From Neobacillus drentensis (GTDB lineage Bacteria; Bacillota; Bacilli; Bacillales; Cytobacillaceae): 64,000 nt of DNA. The position numbers and the translations under genes were made by a program. This document shows positions 30,668-39,853 of this stretch, one piece after another. The stretch lies in the NCBI RefSeq assembly GCF_021560175.1, contig NZ_CP091110.1:543501-607500 (forward strand). Reading direction: 5' to 3'. Position 1 is the stretch's first letter. Every line of letters begins with the position of its first letter. Under the pieces are notes generated by a model. The model saw nothing but the letters and a program-made list of their open reading frames with translations, was not told the DNA's origin and searched no databases.

Positions 30668-31852
30668 ATGCGTGAAGTAATGATCGTTAGTGCTGTACGG
30701 ACAGCAATTGGCAGTTTCATGGGGACATTAAGTAATACACCAGCAACGGAATTAGGGGCAATTGTCATTAAAGAAGCCGTAAACCGAGCCGGGATAAGCG
30801 GAGATCAAGTTGATGAAGTCATTATGGGAAACGTTCTGCAAGCAGGTCTTGGCCAGGGGCCTGCCCGTCAAGCTGCACTCAAAGCCGGTTTGCCAATTGA
30901 GGTATCCTCTATGGCGATCAACAAACTGTGCGGTTCAGGTTTAAAAGCAGTTCATTTGGCAGCCCAAGCGATCCAAACCGGTGAAGCAGAAATTGTCGTC
31001 GCAGGCGGTATGGAAAATATGAGTCTAGCACCATACTTGCTGATGGATGGACGAACAGGCTACCGCATGGGTGATGGCAAAATTTTCGATAGTTTGATTC
31101 AAGATGGACTGCAATGTGCGATTAACTCTTATCATATGGGGGTAACCGCCGAAAACATTGCCGAACAATATGATCTCAGCCGCGAAGAGCAAGATGAGTT
31201 TGCCGCTTGGAGCCAGCAAAAGGCAGAGGCAGCCATCCAAGAAAGCAAATTTAAGGATGAGATTGTCCCTGTTGTCCTTCCACAGCGTAAGGGCGAGCCT
31301 GTCGTTTTTGATACAGATGAATTCCCTCGCTCAGGGGTGACGGCTGAAAAACTAGCAAAATTAAAGCCCGCTTTTAAAAAGGACGGTACAGTAACAGCTG
31401 GCAATGCTTCTGGAATCAATGACGGTGCGGCGGCACTAGTACTCATGAGCAGAGAAAAGGCAGAGGAGCTGGGAATTAAACCAATGGCTGTCATCCGCGG
31501 CAATGGGACCTCAGGGGTGGATCCAAAAATAATGGGAATTGGCCCTGTGCCCGCATCTAAGAAAGCACTGGCAAAAGCGGGTCTTTCTATCAATGAGATG
31601 GATTTAGTGGAAGCGAATGAAGCGTTTGCTGCTCAATCCCTGGCTGTAGGAAGAGACCTGGAGATTCCAAAAGAAAAATTGAATGTTAACGGCGGTGCGG
31701 TTGCCTTAGGCCACCCGATTGGTGCCAGCGGTGCCCGCGTATTGGTCACCTTGCTCCACGAGATGAAACGAAGGGAATCTCGCTACGGACTTGCGACGCT
31801 ATGTATTGGCGGAGGGCAAGGAATTGCTACAGTGGTAGAAATGGAGAAATAA
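30668..31852 (+). CDS. atoB: acetyl-CoA acetyltransferase (thiolase)
   Basis: A 394-residue thiolase that cleaves acetoacetyl-CoA with CoA to two acetyl-CoA or runs the reverse condensation. The active-site residues are present: Cys88 in [11 protein letters not shown], the histidine in [10 protein letters not shown] (about 349) and the proton-relay cysteine in LCIGGGQG (about 379). RBS CAGGAGGA precedes the ATG. In this catabolic context it should act in degradation of acetoacetate made by the 3-hydroxybutyrate dehydrogenase. No PHB synthase gene is in the window. Confidence 0.95.
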   Translation: MREVMIVSAVRTAIGSFMGTLSNTPATELGAIVIKEAVNRAGISGDQVDEVIMGNVLQAGLGQGPARQAALKAGLPIEVSSMAINKLCGSGLKAVHLAAQAIQTGEAEIVVAGGMENMSLAPYLLMDGRTGYRMGDGKIFDSLIQDGLQCAINSYHMGVTAENIAEQYDLSREEQDEFAAWSQQKAEAAIQESKFKDEIVPVVLPQRKGEPVVFDTDEFPRSGVTAEKLAKLKPAFKKDGTVTAGNASGINDGAAALVLMSREKAEELGIKPMAVIRGNGTSGVDPKIMGIGPVPASKKALAKAGLSINEMDLVEANEAFAAQSLAVGRDLEIPKEKLNVNGGAVALGHPIGASGARVLVTLLHEMKRRESRYGLATLCIGGGQGIATVVEMEK

Positions 31853-31858
31853 CGTTGT

Positions 31859-31924
31859 TTCCGCAAAAGCGGAAAATTCCGTTTTTGCGGAAACGCTTTC
31901 AATTAATTTTCCGGAATAACGGAA
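31859..31924 (+). promoter_or_regulatory. three TTCCG-N6-CGGAA sites, probable upstream activator sequences
   Basis: Three copies of the same 16-base inverted repeat lie at 31859-31874, 31877-31892 and 31909-31924. The 5-base arms are identical and spacers always 6 bases (CAAAAG, TTTTTG, GAATAA). Copy centres are 18 and 32 bases apart. The last one ends 40 bases before the -24 element. Position and symmetry fit enhancer sites of the PAS-AAA-Fis activator encoded at 34456. The first two copies can also pair as a hairpin behind the thiolase gene and might double as a terminator. Confidence 0.75.
31888..31901 (+). promoter_or_regulatory. cre-like CcpA site overlapping the second activator site
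   Basis: CGGAAACGCTTTCA matches 13 of 14 cre positions and shares its first 5 bases with the right arm of the second TTCCG-N6-CGGAA site. CcpA binding here would compete with the sigma-54 activator. Confidence 0.55.
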
Positions 31925-31964
31925 TCATTCCAGATCCATTTAGTTCATTTATATAGAAATGAAT

Positions 31965-31981
31965 TGGCATAATTCTTGCAA
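31965..31981 (+). promoter_or_regulatory. sigma-54 (SigL) -24/-12 promoter of the permease-dehydrogenase genes
   Basis: TGGCATAATTCTTGCAA has the GG-N10-GC spacing and matches consensus at nearly all positions. It lies 94 bases before the permease start and downstream of three symmetric activator sites. Confidence 0.9.
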
Positions 31982-32074
31982 ATAAAATAAATAGATGTAA
32001 GTTTTTAAATGGAAGCGCTTAACCTCAGGGGAGGTAAACGAGGAAGCTTACAAAAACATTTTAGGGGGATTTAC

Positions 32075-33508
32075 ATGGAATTATTTGTTATTTTACTGGC
32101 GCTCGGGCTGCTGATATTTGTAGCCTACCGTGGGTTTTCAGTTATTTTATTCGCGCCAATATGTGCACTCCTTGCTGTATTACTAATTGATCCAAGCCAT
32201 GTTTTACCATTCTTTTCCGGGGTATTCATGGAGAAAATGGTTGGATTTATTAAATCCTATTTTGCCGTCTTCCTATTAGGGGCGATTTTTGGAAAAGTTG
32301 TTGAAATGTCAGGGATTGCAGAATCAATTGCCAAAACGATTGTCCGTTTACTTGGAGCAAAACGTGCGATGCTGTCGATTGTTTTATTAGGAGCTATTTT
32401 AACGTACAGCGGCGTAAGTTTATTCGTAGCCGTCTTTGCCATCTATCCATTTGCAGCACAAATGTTTAGACAAGCGAATATTCCTAAAAGGCTTATTCCA
32501 GGAACAATTGCTCTTGGTGCCTTTACCTTCACCATGGACGCACTTCCGGGAACACCGCAAATACAAAACGTCATCCCAATTAACTTTTTTAAAACAGATA
32601 TTTATGCGGCACCGACGCTTGGAATCATTGGAGCCATTTTTGTTTTAGTTCTAGGACTCGTCTATCTTGAATCTAGAAGAAGAAAGGCAGAAAAAGCGGG
32701 TGAGGGTTATTACGGCTTTGGTGCGGAAAACGCGGCTGCCGCTGAAAAATTAGAGGCAAATGAAGTAGCCGCTCCGGATTTAACCTCGCAACAATCCGTT
32801 CTAAAACAAATTTTAGCTTTTGTTCCACTCATCCTTGTGGGAGTGACGAATAAATTATTTATAACGTATATTCCAAAATGGTATCCAAACGGCTTTGATT
32901 TTTCAGCGATTGGCTTGAAGGCCTACACGGTCGATGTTACAGCAATGGCTGCGATTTGGGCCATTATTATGGCATTAGTTGTTGGTATTATTTCTTCGCT
33001 TTTTTATGATTGGAAACGAGTCACGAAAAACTTTAAAGAGGGGCTTAACACAGCGATTGGCGGATCCCTGCTGGCAACGATGAACACAGGTGCTGAGTAT
33101 GGTTTCGGCGGAATTATTGCTGCTCTGCCTGGTTTTGCAAAAATTAGTGATGGGATTTCCGGTACATTCACGAATCCGCTTGTAAACGGGGCTGTCACAA
33201 CAAGTACACTTGCCGGTATGACAGGTTCAGCCTCCGGAGGAATGGGGATTGCCTTAGGAGCGATGGCCGATAAGTATAACCAGGCGATTGCCGCAGCCAA
33301 TATTCCACCAGAAGTCATGCACCGTGTGGTCGCAATGGCATCAGGCGGTATGGATACATTGCCGCACAACGGAGCGGTTATTACGCTGCTTGCGGTAACA
33401 GGCCTAACACACAAACAATCCTATAAAGATATTTTCGCCGTAACGGTGATTAAAACATTAGCGGTATTCTTTGTGATTGCGCTTTATACCATCTTTGGCA
33501 TCATCTAA
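32075..33508 (+). CDS. GntP-family permease, probable 3-hydroxybutyrate importer
   Basis: A 477-residue membrane protein with 12 or so hydrophobic helices, of the GntP/CitMHS group (LLGAIFGKVVEMSGIAESIAKTIVRLLGAKRA, MDALPGTPQIQNVIPINFFKT, ASGGMDTLPHNGAVITLLAVTGL). ATG at 32075 is preferred, with TTAGGGGG 8 bases upstream; an in-frame ATG at 32009 would add an implausible basic leader close to the promoter. It is followed 37 bases later by 3-hydroxybutyrate dehydrogenase, and this pair is common in bacteria using hydroxybutyrate, so the substrate is probably D-3-hydroxybutyrate rather than gluconate. Substrate is inferred. Confidence 0.87.
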   Translation: MELFVILLALGLLIFVAYRGFSVILFAPICALLAVLLIDPSHVLPFFSGVFMEKMVGFIKSYFAVFLLGAIFGKVVEMSGIAESIAKTIVRLLGAKRAMLSIVLLGAILTYSGVSLFVAVFAIYPFAAQMFRQANIPKRLIPGTIALGAFTFTMDALPGTPQIQNVIPINFFKTDIYAAPTLGIIGAIFVLVLGLVYLESRRRKAEKAGEGYYGFGAENAAAAEKLEANEVAAPDLTSQQSVLKQILAFVPLILVGVTNKLFITYIPKWYPNGFDFSAIGLKAYTVDVTAMAAIWAIIMALVVGIISSLFYDWKRVTKNFKEGLNTAIGGSLLATMNTGAEYGFGGIIAALPGFAKISDGISGTFTNPLVNGAVTTSTLAGMTGSASGGMGIALGAMADKYNQAIAAANIPPEVMHRVVAMASGGMDTLPHNGAVITLLAVTGLTHKQSYKDIFAVTVIKTLAVFFVIALYTIFGII

Positions 33509-33545
33509 AAATGAAGATTACTAGACAATTAGGAGGCTCGCATAA

Positions 33546-34331
33546 ATGAGCAAGTTACTAGAAGGAAAGACAGCATTCATTACAGGGTCAGCGAGCGGAA
33601 TTGGCTTAAGTATTGCTAAGACTTTCGCGCATGAAGGGGCAAAAGTAGTCATTTCCGATTTAAATGCCGAAAAAAGTGAACAGGAGGCGGCAGAATTAAG
33701 GGACCAGGGATTTGAAGCCATTGCTGCTCCATGTGATGTAACAAACGAGGAGGCATTTAAGAATAGTATCCAACAAGCCTATAAAACTTTTGGCCGACTC
33801 GATATTTTAGTTAATAATGCCGGCATGCAGTATGTTTCACCAATTGAGGAGTTCCCAACAGAAAAGTTTGAGCTCTTGATTAAAATTATGCTAACGGCAC
33901 CATTCATTGGGATTAAAAACGTCTTCCCTATTATGAAGGAACAGGGTTTTGGACGGATAATTAATATGGCATCCATCAATGGAGTGATTGGCTTTGCTGG
34001 AAAGGCTGCTTATAATAGTGCGAAGCATGGCGTCATCGGATTAACAAAGGTTGCGGCGTTGGAGGGTGCAGAGAGCGGAATAACGGTCAATGCCCTTTGC
34101 CCAGGTTATGTTGATACACCACTGGTTAGAAATCAATTAGCAGACCTTGCATCAACAAGAAATGTCAGCTTAGACAGTGTAATTGACGAGGTGCTTTTAC
34201 CGCTTGTACCACAAAAAAGACTCTTATCCGTAACAGAAATTGCCGATTATGCTGTGTTTTTAGCAAGTGATAAAGGGAGAGGAATTACCGGCCAGGCTGT
34301 GATTTTAGATGGCGGTTACACCGCACAATAA
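33546..34331 (+). CDS. D-3-hydroxybutyrate dehydrogenase (SDR family)
   Basis: A 261-residue short-chain dehydrogenase: NAD-binding TGSASGIG, the NNAG motif, catalytic Ser143, Tyr156 and Lys160 (YNSAK), and the C-terminal GITGQAVILDGGYTAQ. Length and sequence pattern (NNAGMQYVSPIEEFPTEKFE, GFAGKAAYNSAKHGVIGLTK, NALCPGYVDTPLV) match bacterial 3-hydroxybutyrate dehydrogenases closely. It oxidises D-3-hydroxybutyrate to acetoacetate with NAD, feeding AtoDA and the thiolase. RBS TTAGGAGG precedes the ATG. A terminator hairpin follows at 34339. Confidence 0.92.
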   Translation: MSKLLEGKTAFITGSASGIGLSIAKTFAHEGAKVVISDLNAEKSEQEAAELRDQGFEAIAAPCDVTNEEAFKNSIQQAYKTFGRLDILVNNAGMQYVSPIEEFPTEKFELLIKIMLTAPFIGIKNVFPIMKEQGFGRIINMASINGVIGFAGKAAYNSAKHGVIGLTKVAALEGAESGITVNALCPGYVDTPLVRNQLADLASTRNVSLDSVIDEVLLPLVPQKRLLSVTEIADYAVFLASDKGRGITGQAVILDGGYTAQ

Positions 34332-34338
34332 TTAGTTT

Positions 34339-34371
34339 GAATCCTATTCGATAGCGGATAGGATTCTTTCT
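34339..34371 (+). terminator. terminator after 3-hydroxybutyrate dehydrogenase
   Basis: GAATCCTAT and ATAGGATTC arms with a 10-base loop, then TTTCTT. It separates the structural genes from the activator gene, which has a TATAAT box of its own at 34418-34423. Confidence 0.75.
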
Positions 34372-34455
34372 TGTGTGGGGAAAACTTCTAATCTAGTGAA
34401 CATCCATCATCCTTTGTTATAATAAGAATATTCAGCATTGGGAAGGTGTGAATCT

Positions 34456-35865
34456 ATGAACAGCAAAATGGAAGCGATTCCAGCTGATTGGCATGAAGAG
34501 ATTATCAATCTATTAGCGGAAAGAATCGTTGTGACCGACCGAGAAGGCACGATTCTCTATATAAACAAAGCCTACTGTGAGTTTTTGGGAACAACGGTTG
34601 AAGAGGCGATCAACCGGCCTGTTCAGGATGTGATTGAAAACACAAGAATGCACATTGTCGCAGAGACCGGCAAAAAAGAGCTGGCCGCCCTGCATCCCAT
34701 TAATGGCAGTGAAATGATCGCAAACCGGTACCCTCTGATTGTCGATGGGAAACTTGTCGGGGCCCTTGGGACCGTTATGTTTCGCAGTCCAGAAGAATGG
34801 CGGATGTATAAAACGAAGATTCAGCATTTAGTGGAAGAATTAAAATATTATAAAACAAAAATAGACAAAGAGTTAAAGAGTAAATACTATTTTCACGACT
34901 TAATTGGCAGCAGTCAGTCCTTTCTCGCGGCGAAAAAATTGGCAGAGCGGATTTCGGCCAGCAACTCCTCTGTTCTTTTAATAGGGGAATCCGGTACAGG
35001 AAAAGAATTGTTTGCCCATGCCATTCACAACCACAGCCTCCGTTCTTCACTGCCGTTTGTAGCAATCAACTGTGCTTCTATACCTGAACATCTTTTGGAA
35101 TCGGAACTATTCGGCTATGAGGATGGCGCGTTTACGGGAGCGAAAAAGGGTGGAAAAAAGGGACAATTTGAACTTGCTCATAACGGAACCCTTTTTCTTG
35201 ATGAAATCGGTGATATGCCGCTGTCGATGCAAAGTAAACTGTTAAGAGTTTTACAGGAAAAAGAAGTCCAGCGGGTCGGCGGACAAAAATCAATTCCCGT
35301 CGATGTCCGGATTATTGCCGCTACACACCGTGATCTTGAAAAAATGGTGGAGGAAGGGAAGTTCCGCCGTGACTTATATTACCGCTTAAATGTTATAAAA
35401 ATTGAAATCCCCCCATTGAATAAAAGGAAAGAGGACATTAAGTTAATATCGGTAAGTTTGTTAAAAAAACTGGAGCGGAGATTTTTTCGTACAGGAATTG
35501 AAATTTCTAAAGAAGTGGAACAACGACTGATGGAGCACTCATGGCCTGGAAATATTCGTGAGCTGGAAAATGTATTGGAGCGAGCAATTAATGTCCTTGA
35601 TGGACAAACGATTGAAGTGTTCCATCTTCCATTGTATTTACGAGAACTAGAGTTACAGAGTTCTACCCAGATGGTTAGTCCAGTAGGTAAAGAAAAAACT
35701 CCTGAAAGAATACTTCCGTTAAAGGAAAGGCTGGCTCAAGTGGAAAAAGAAGCGATTTTGAATGCCCTGACTATGACCAATGGGAATAAGCAGGAAGCGG
35801 CTAGATTGTTGGAAATTGGTAAAACAAGGTTTTACGAAAAATGTAATTTTTATGATATAAAATAA
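34456..35865 (+). CDS. sigma-54-dependent transcriptional activator (PAS-AAA-Fis)
   Basis: A 469-residue enhancer-binding protein. ATG at 34456 follows GGAAGGTG; an ATG 18 bases upstream has no RBS. An N-terminal PAS domain (about 15-125) is followed by the AAA+ domain (about 145-375): Walker A GESGTGKE, the sigma-54 contact loop GAFTGA, Walker [12 protein letters not shown] and the R-finger region. The C-terminus is a Fis-type helix-turn-helix ([21 protein letters not shown]). It is adjacent to genes with two -24/-12 promoters and very probably activates them, binding the TTCCG-N6-CGGAA sites. The signal sensed by the PAS domain, possibly hydroxybutyrate or acetoacetate, is unknown. Confidence 0.92.
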   Translation: MNSKMEAIPADWHEEIINLLAERIVVTDREGTILYINKAYCEFLGTTVEEAINRPVQDVIENTRMHIVAETGKKELAALHPINGSEMIANRYPLIVDGKLVGALGTVMFRSPEEWRMYKTKIQHLVEELKYYKTKIDKELKSKYYFHDLIGSSQSFLAAKKLAERISASNSSVLLIGESGTGKELFAHAIHNHSLRSSLPFVAINCASIPEHLLESELFGYEDGAFTGAKKGGKKGQFELAHNGTLFLDEIGDMPLSMQSKLLRVLQEKEVQRVGGQKSIPVDVRIIAATHRDLEKMVEEGKFRRDLYYRLNVIKIEIPPLNKRKEDIKLISVSLLKKLERRFFRTGIEISKEVEQRLMEHSWPGNIRELENVLERAINVLDGQTIEVFHLPLYLRELELQSSTQMVSPVGKEKTPERILPLKERLAQVEKEAILNALTMTNGNKQEAARLLEIGKTRFYEKCNFYDIK

Positions 35866-35997
35866 CTTCTCCTCTCTTACTGATAAAAATTTTAGGATGA
35901 AAGTTCTGCAAATTGTCGTTTCTATATAGCAATAGGATTCACTCTGTTTTAAGATTAGAGAGATATTGTAAATTTGAAAAAGTTTGGGTGGAATTCG

Positions 35998-37623
35998 ATG
36001 GTTCTTTTAGACTATATTATTAATCTCTCGATTTTTTCTCTATTGGTAAGTACACCATTGGTCATCGGTTCATTCATTCATCATAAACCCATCAAGAATT
36101 TCCGGTATTGGGTAGGGGTGTATGGGGGAATTGTTTCGGTTGTCTTGATCAAGTTATCCTTTCAACAGCAGGGCTATTCTTATGATATTCGCTATGCCCC
36201 GGTAATTTTGGCATTTGTCTACTTCGGTCCCTTGCCTGGAATCATTACGGGGATTTTTGCATTGGTGACGCGATTACTTGAAAGCGGCCAATGGACAACA
36301 GCTATAGTCGGCTGGATGGCTATTATGATTATTTTCTCTCTTATTCATTTTGTAACAAAACGGCATTCTCATGTGAAAAGAAGTGTTATATTTTTCGCAG
36401 CTTATGTGGCCATTTATATCATTATTGTCCCCATCATCTTTCATGCCTTTAGAGATAAACCCTTATTTCATTTGCAATATTTAATGTTTGTAACGCTGGG
36501 TGTGATTATGGGCGTATTATTGATCGAATCCTATGAGAAGCTGCTCCGGTTAAATCGAGGTTTGTCAGACATGTACAAGCTAGTGGAAGCAAGTGAGTCA
36601 AAATACCGATTGATTGCCGAAAATACGTCAGACCTAATTTTGTTGATGGATAAGGGACACGCTATTAGCTACCTTTCTCCTTCTCATGAGCATGTATTAG
36701 GCTTTCCGTGCTCTGAATTAGAGAAACATAAATGTTTCTGGTTAATACATCCTGATGATAAACCGATGTTTCTAGATGCGATTAAAAGAATGTATGAATA
36801 TAATGAGTCCCAATCGATGGAAATTAGAATAACGCATAAAGATGGACACTGGATTGAATTTGAATCTAAGTGTATGCCTGTTAAGGGTGAAGGAGATACA
36901 GTTGAAAATATTGTCATCATCAGCAGGGATATATCAGAACGAAAAAAATCCGAGGAAATTCTTCTGCAGTCAGAAAAGCTGTCGATTGTCGGGGAGTTGG
37001 CTGCAGGGGTCGCTCATGAGATTCGGAACCCATTGACCACAATCAAAGGTTTTGTTCAGTTATATAAAGCTGAAAATAGTTCGATTGTTTATAATGATTT
37101 ACTCCTAAGTGAGCTGGAGCGGATTGAGTCGATCACCAGTGAGCTTCTCTCACTGGGAAAACCGCAAGCCGTCCAGTTGGACCAAGTGAATGTAGGAGAG
37201 TTACTTGAAAACACAGTTGAGTTACTTTCTCCTCAGGCACATATGAATAATATTCAGTTTGACTTAAAGATTACTGGGGAGCCTTTTATTATGAAAGGGG
37301 AAAAGAATCAATTAAAACAGGTTTTCTTAAATGTCTTAAAGAATGCCATAGAAGCGATGCCTGTTGGCGGTGATATTCACATTAAAGTGAGAAAAAGTGA
37401 AGCAAATGATTGTATGATATCAGTCCAGGACCATGGCTTGGGCATCCCTGAGGAACTACTCCCGCGTTTAGGAGAGCCGTTTTACAGCTTAAAAGAAAAA
37501 GGGACAGGCCTTGGTGTTATGATTTGCCACAAAATCCTAAAACAACACAACGGAAGTATCACCTATACAAGCAAACTAAACAAAGGAACCAAAGTAGAAA
37601 TCAAACTCCCACTAACAAGTTAA
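35998..37623 (+). CDS. membrane PAS-domain sensor histidine kinase (5TMR, KinB-like)
   Basis: 541 residues from the ATG at 35998 (GGTGG 8 bases upstream; a TTG at 35974 is the alternative). The N-terminus holds five or six membrane helices of 5TM-LYT type (IIVPIIFHAF region and others, about 1-180), then a PAS domain (about 205-325), a HisKA domain with phosphoacceptor His340 (GVAHEIRNPLTTIKGF) and an HATPase domain ending GLGVMICHKILKQHNGSI. The layout is that of KinB-type sporulation kinases and other orphan Bacillus kinases. No response regulator adjoins, so it may feed the Spo0 phosphorelay. That role is inferred from architecture. Confidence 0.85.
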   Translation: MVLLDYIINLSIFSLLVSTPLVIGSFIHHKPIKNFRYWVGVYGGIVSVVLIKLSFQQQGYSYDIRYAPVILAFVYFGPLPGIITGIFALVTRLLESGQWTTAIVGWMAIMIIFSLIHFVTKRHSHVKRSVIFFAAYVAIYIIIVPIIFHAFRDKPLFHLQYLMFVTLGVIMGVLLIESYEKLLRLNRGLSDMYKLVEASESKYRLIAENTSDLILLMDKGHAISYLSPSHEHVLGFPCSELEKHKCFWLIHPDDKPMFLDAIKRMYEYNESQSMEIRITHKDGHWIEFESKCMPVKGEGDTVENIVIISRDISERKKSEEILLQSEKLSIVGELAAGVAHEIRNPLTTIKGFVQLYKAENSSIVYNDLLLSELERIESITSELLSLGKPQAVQLDQVNVGELLENTVELLSPQAHMNNIQFDLKITGEPFIMKGEKNQLKQVFLNVLKNAIEAMPVGGDIHIKVRKSEANDCMISVQDHGLGIPEELLPRLGEPFYSLKEKGTGLGVMICHKILKQHNGSITYTSKLNKGTKVEIKLPLTS

Positions 37624-37636
37624 AAATAGTCATTTG

Positions 37637-37690
37637 GGTGACAGGCACTACCCGTGGACAATGTCCACGGGCGGTGCCTGTCACCTTTTC
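37637..37690 (+). terminator. composite hairpin terminator built from two GGTGACAGGCACC repeats
   Basis: GGTGACAGGCAC (37637-37648) pairs with GTGCCTGTCACC (37674-37685), and between them CCCGTGGAC pairs with GTCCACGGG around AAT. The ~49-base nearly continuous stem is followed by TTTTC and lies 14 bases after the kinase stop codon. It shows the dispersed repeat used as a transcription terminator. Confidence 0.8.
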
Positions 37691-37748
37691 TTATATTTGC
37701 AAGTTAAGGTTGTGGCATATAATGACTAACTTGGCATATTTATTTACT

Positions 37749-37762
37749 ATCAAACGTTTGAT
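37749..37762. promoter_or_regulatory. ATCAAACGTTTGAT palindrome upstream of tcyP
   Basis: A perfect 14-base palindrome 92 bases before the tcyP start. The same core recurs four more times near 43.6 and 44.3 kb. It looks like the operator of a TetR-type or similar dimeric regulator not encoded in the window. Confidence 0.5.
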
Positions 37763-37853
37763 GAATGGTATTAGCAATTGTTAGGATGAATGTAATTCCG
37801 AGTTGACTGATAGGAGAGTTGGATTTTCTATAAGGAAACAGGGGAGGAATACG

Positions 37854-39236
37854 ATGAATACGGTTCTGATCATTGTAAATGTCGCTGTTTTACTATTGCT
37901 TATGTTTGGGTTATTTATGATGCAAAAAAAGCATGTGTCGTTTTCAAAACGAGTCTTCACGGCTTTGGGTTTAGGAATTATTTTTGGTTATCTTATTCAT
38001 TTGATTTATGGGACTACACATGAAGTGACCACCAAATCCATTGATTGGTTTAACATTGTGGGAATCGGATATATAAAACTACTCCAAATGGTTGTAATGC
38101 CGCTTGTCTTTATTTCAATTGTCGGGGCTTTCACAAAACTTAAATTGACGAAGAATATTGGGAAAATCAGTTTTCTGGTCATCGGCATCTTGCTCGGAAC
38201 TACCGCTATTGCTGCCGCAATTGGGATTGGCTCGGCATTAGGCTTTGGCCTGGATGGCGTCCAGCTTACTCAAGGGGATGCTGAAAAGGCACGAAATGAT
38301 CAATTAGCGGAAAGGGCCGCAGGAATTGAAAATATGACCCTGCCGCAGCAAATCATCGAATTAGTTCCGAGTAATCCATTTCAAGATTTAACAGGTGCGA
38401 GGGCTACCTCTACGATTGCGGTTGTGATCTTTGCAGCGTTCATTGGGATTGCTTACCTTGGGATTAAAAGGAAGGACCCGGGACCTGCTGAGTTTTTCGC
38501 GAAGATTATTGACACTCTCTATTCGGTTATCATGAGAGTTGTCACAATCATCTTGCGCCTGACACCTTATGGAATTCTAGCCATTATCACAAAGGTGACG
38601 GCAACAAGTGATTATCAGGCAATTGCAAAACTAGGGAAGTTTGTCATTGCCTCCTATGTCGCACTGATCATCATGTTTGTTGTGCATTTACTCTTCCTAT
38701 CATTGGCGAAATTAAATCCATTCAGATATGTGAAGAAGGGACTTCCAACCTTAACCTTTGCCTTCACGTCCCGAACAAGCGCAGGGACATTGCCTATGAC
38801 GATTAAAACACAAACCAAGGACCTTGGTGTTTCAGAAGGAATTGCCAATTTCGCCGGATCATTTGGCCTAACGATTGGTCAGAATGGCTGTGCGGGCATT
38901 TACCCAGCCATGTTAGCGGTAATGGTGGCGCCAAGTGCAGGGATTGATCCAACAAGCCTGTCCTTTATTGTGACACTTATTCTGGTTGTGGCCATTAGCT
39001 CATTTGGAGTGGCCGGCGTTGGCGGCGGCGCCACGTTTGCAGCCTTAATTGTCTTATCTGTCCTGAACCTTCCGATCGCAATCGTCGGTCTTCTCATTTC
39101 AGTAGAACCTATCATTGACATGGGGCGTACCGCACTGAACGTCAGTGGGGCGATGACAGCAGGTGTTCTCACAAGCAAAGCCACTGGAGAATTCAACGAG
39201 GAGACCTATTCACAGCCAAATATTGTTGAAGCCTAA
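37854..39236 (+). CDS. tcyP: L-cystine uptake symporter TcyP
   Basis: A 460-residue dicarboxylate/amino-acid:cation symporter family protein. The start at 37854 has GGGGAGGA upstream. Eight or more membrane segments are visible with family motifs: KLLQMVVMPLVFISIVGAFTKL, AFTSRTSAGTLPMTIKTQ (serine-rich re-entrant loop), FGLTIGQNGCAGIYPAMLAVMVAP and GVAGVGGGATFAALIVLS. These fit B. subtilis TcyP (YhcL), a sodium-coupled cystine importer, better than glutamate or C4-dicarboxylate carriers. Expected regulation by CymR was not seen; a palindrome at 37749 is the only clear upstream site. Confidence 0.9.
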   Translation: MNTVLIIVNVAVLLLLMFGLFMMQKKHVSFSKRVFTALGLGIIFGYLIHLIYGTTHEVTTKSIDWFNIVGIGYIKLLQMVVMPLVFISIVGAFTKLKLTKNIGKISFLVIGILLGTTAIAAAIGIGSALGFGLDGVQLTQGDAEKARNDQLAERAAGIENMTLPQQIIELVPSNPFQDLTGARATSTIAVVIFAAFIGIAYLGIKRKDPGPAEFFAKIIDTLYSVIMRVVTIILRLTPYGILAIITKVTATSDYQAIAKLGKFVIASYVALIIMFVVHLLFLSLAKLNPFRYVKKGLPTLTFAFTSRTSAGTLPMTIKTQTKDLGVSEGIANFAGSFGLTIGQNGCAGIYPAMLAVMVAPSAGIDPTSLSFIVTLILVVAISSFGVAGVGGGATFAALIVLSVLNLPIAIVGLLISVEPIIDMGRTALNVSGAMTAGVLTSKATGEFNEETYSQPNIVEA

Positions 39237-39242
39237 AAACCA

Positions 39243-39272
39243 GGTGACAGGCGGTGCCTGTCACCATTTTTA
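39243..39272 (+). terminator. repeat-derived terminator after tcyP
   Basis: GGTGACAGGC and GCCTGTCACC form perfect 10-base arms with a 3-base loop, followed by ATTTTTAATTTTT, 7 bases after the tcyP stop codon. It is two head-to-head copies of the dispersed motif. Confidence 0.8.
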
Positions 39273-39286
39273 ATTTTTGCACTTAG

Positions 39287-39831
39287 TTAAGCGTATTTTT
39301 GCAGGTCACATTCTTGAATTACAGCGGTGTACTGGCGGATGAGGTTAGTCCATATCCGATCCCAGCTCTGGGTCAGAGCATAGTTCAAGATTGGGAAAAC
39401 TATGCTGGCTTAGTAGTAGGAGTGATGTAGGGGAGGGGAAGAAACGGAAGGTTATAATACTGCAGATAATCATCAAAATTGGTATGATACGATCCAACAA
39501 GAGGTATAGTAAGATTTTTTGAAAAATAAACTCCACAAAGGCCAATGTTAAATGGGGTTGCTACATGAATTAAATCCGGTGCGAAGTTTTGTAGTTCTGA
39601 TTTCAATTGATAAAGATTTGGAAAGGCTATTCGGCATTCAGGATACATGAAAAATGAAAGGCTCTTAGAGCGATGTATATGGCCAGCATCAGGCTCCTCT
39701 GCTGGAGAGGCTGGTACAAATAGTTTAAACGTAATGTTTTGGCTCTCAAGGAAGTCAGTCAACCTTTTCAACGTTCGAGCAACACCGTTTATGTCAGGAT
39801 AAAAAGTATCAGTGAAAATGGCAATTCTCAT
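39287..39831 (-). pseudogene. glycosyltransferase family 4 pseudogene with internal deletion
   Basis: ATG at 39831 with a strong AGGAGGGATGAC opens a normal GT4 N-terminus (MRIAIFTDTFYPDINGVART, then VGSYHTNFDDYLQYYNL), but homology ends at about residue 135 and the frame stops at 39400. A separate minus-strand frame from about 39388 to 39287 reads NYALTQSWDRIWTNLIRQY and resembles the C-terminal end of such enzymes. So some 220 residues, including the nucleotide-sugar site, appear deleted. The junction carries an inverted repeat (AGCATAGTT/AACTATGCT, 39377-39406). The enzyme cannot be functional. Its original role was probably glycolipid or wall polymer synthesis. Confidence 0.8.
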
Positions 39832-39853
39832 GTCATCCCTCCTAACAAATATC

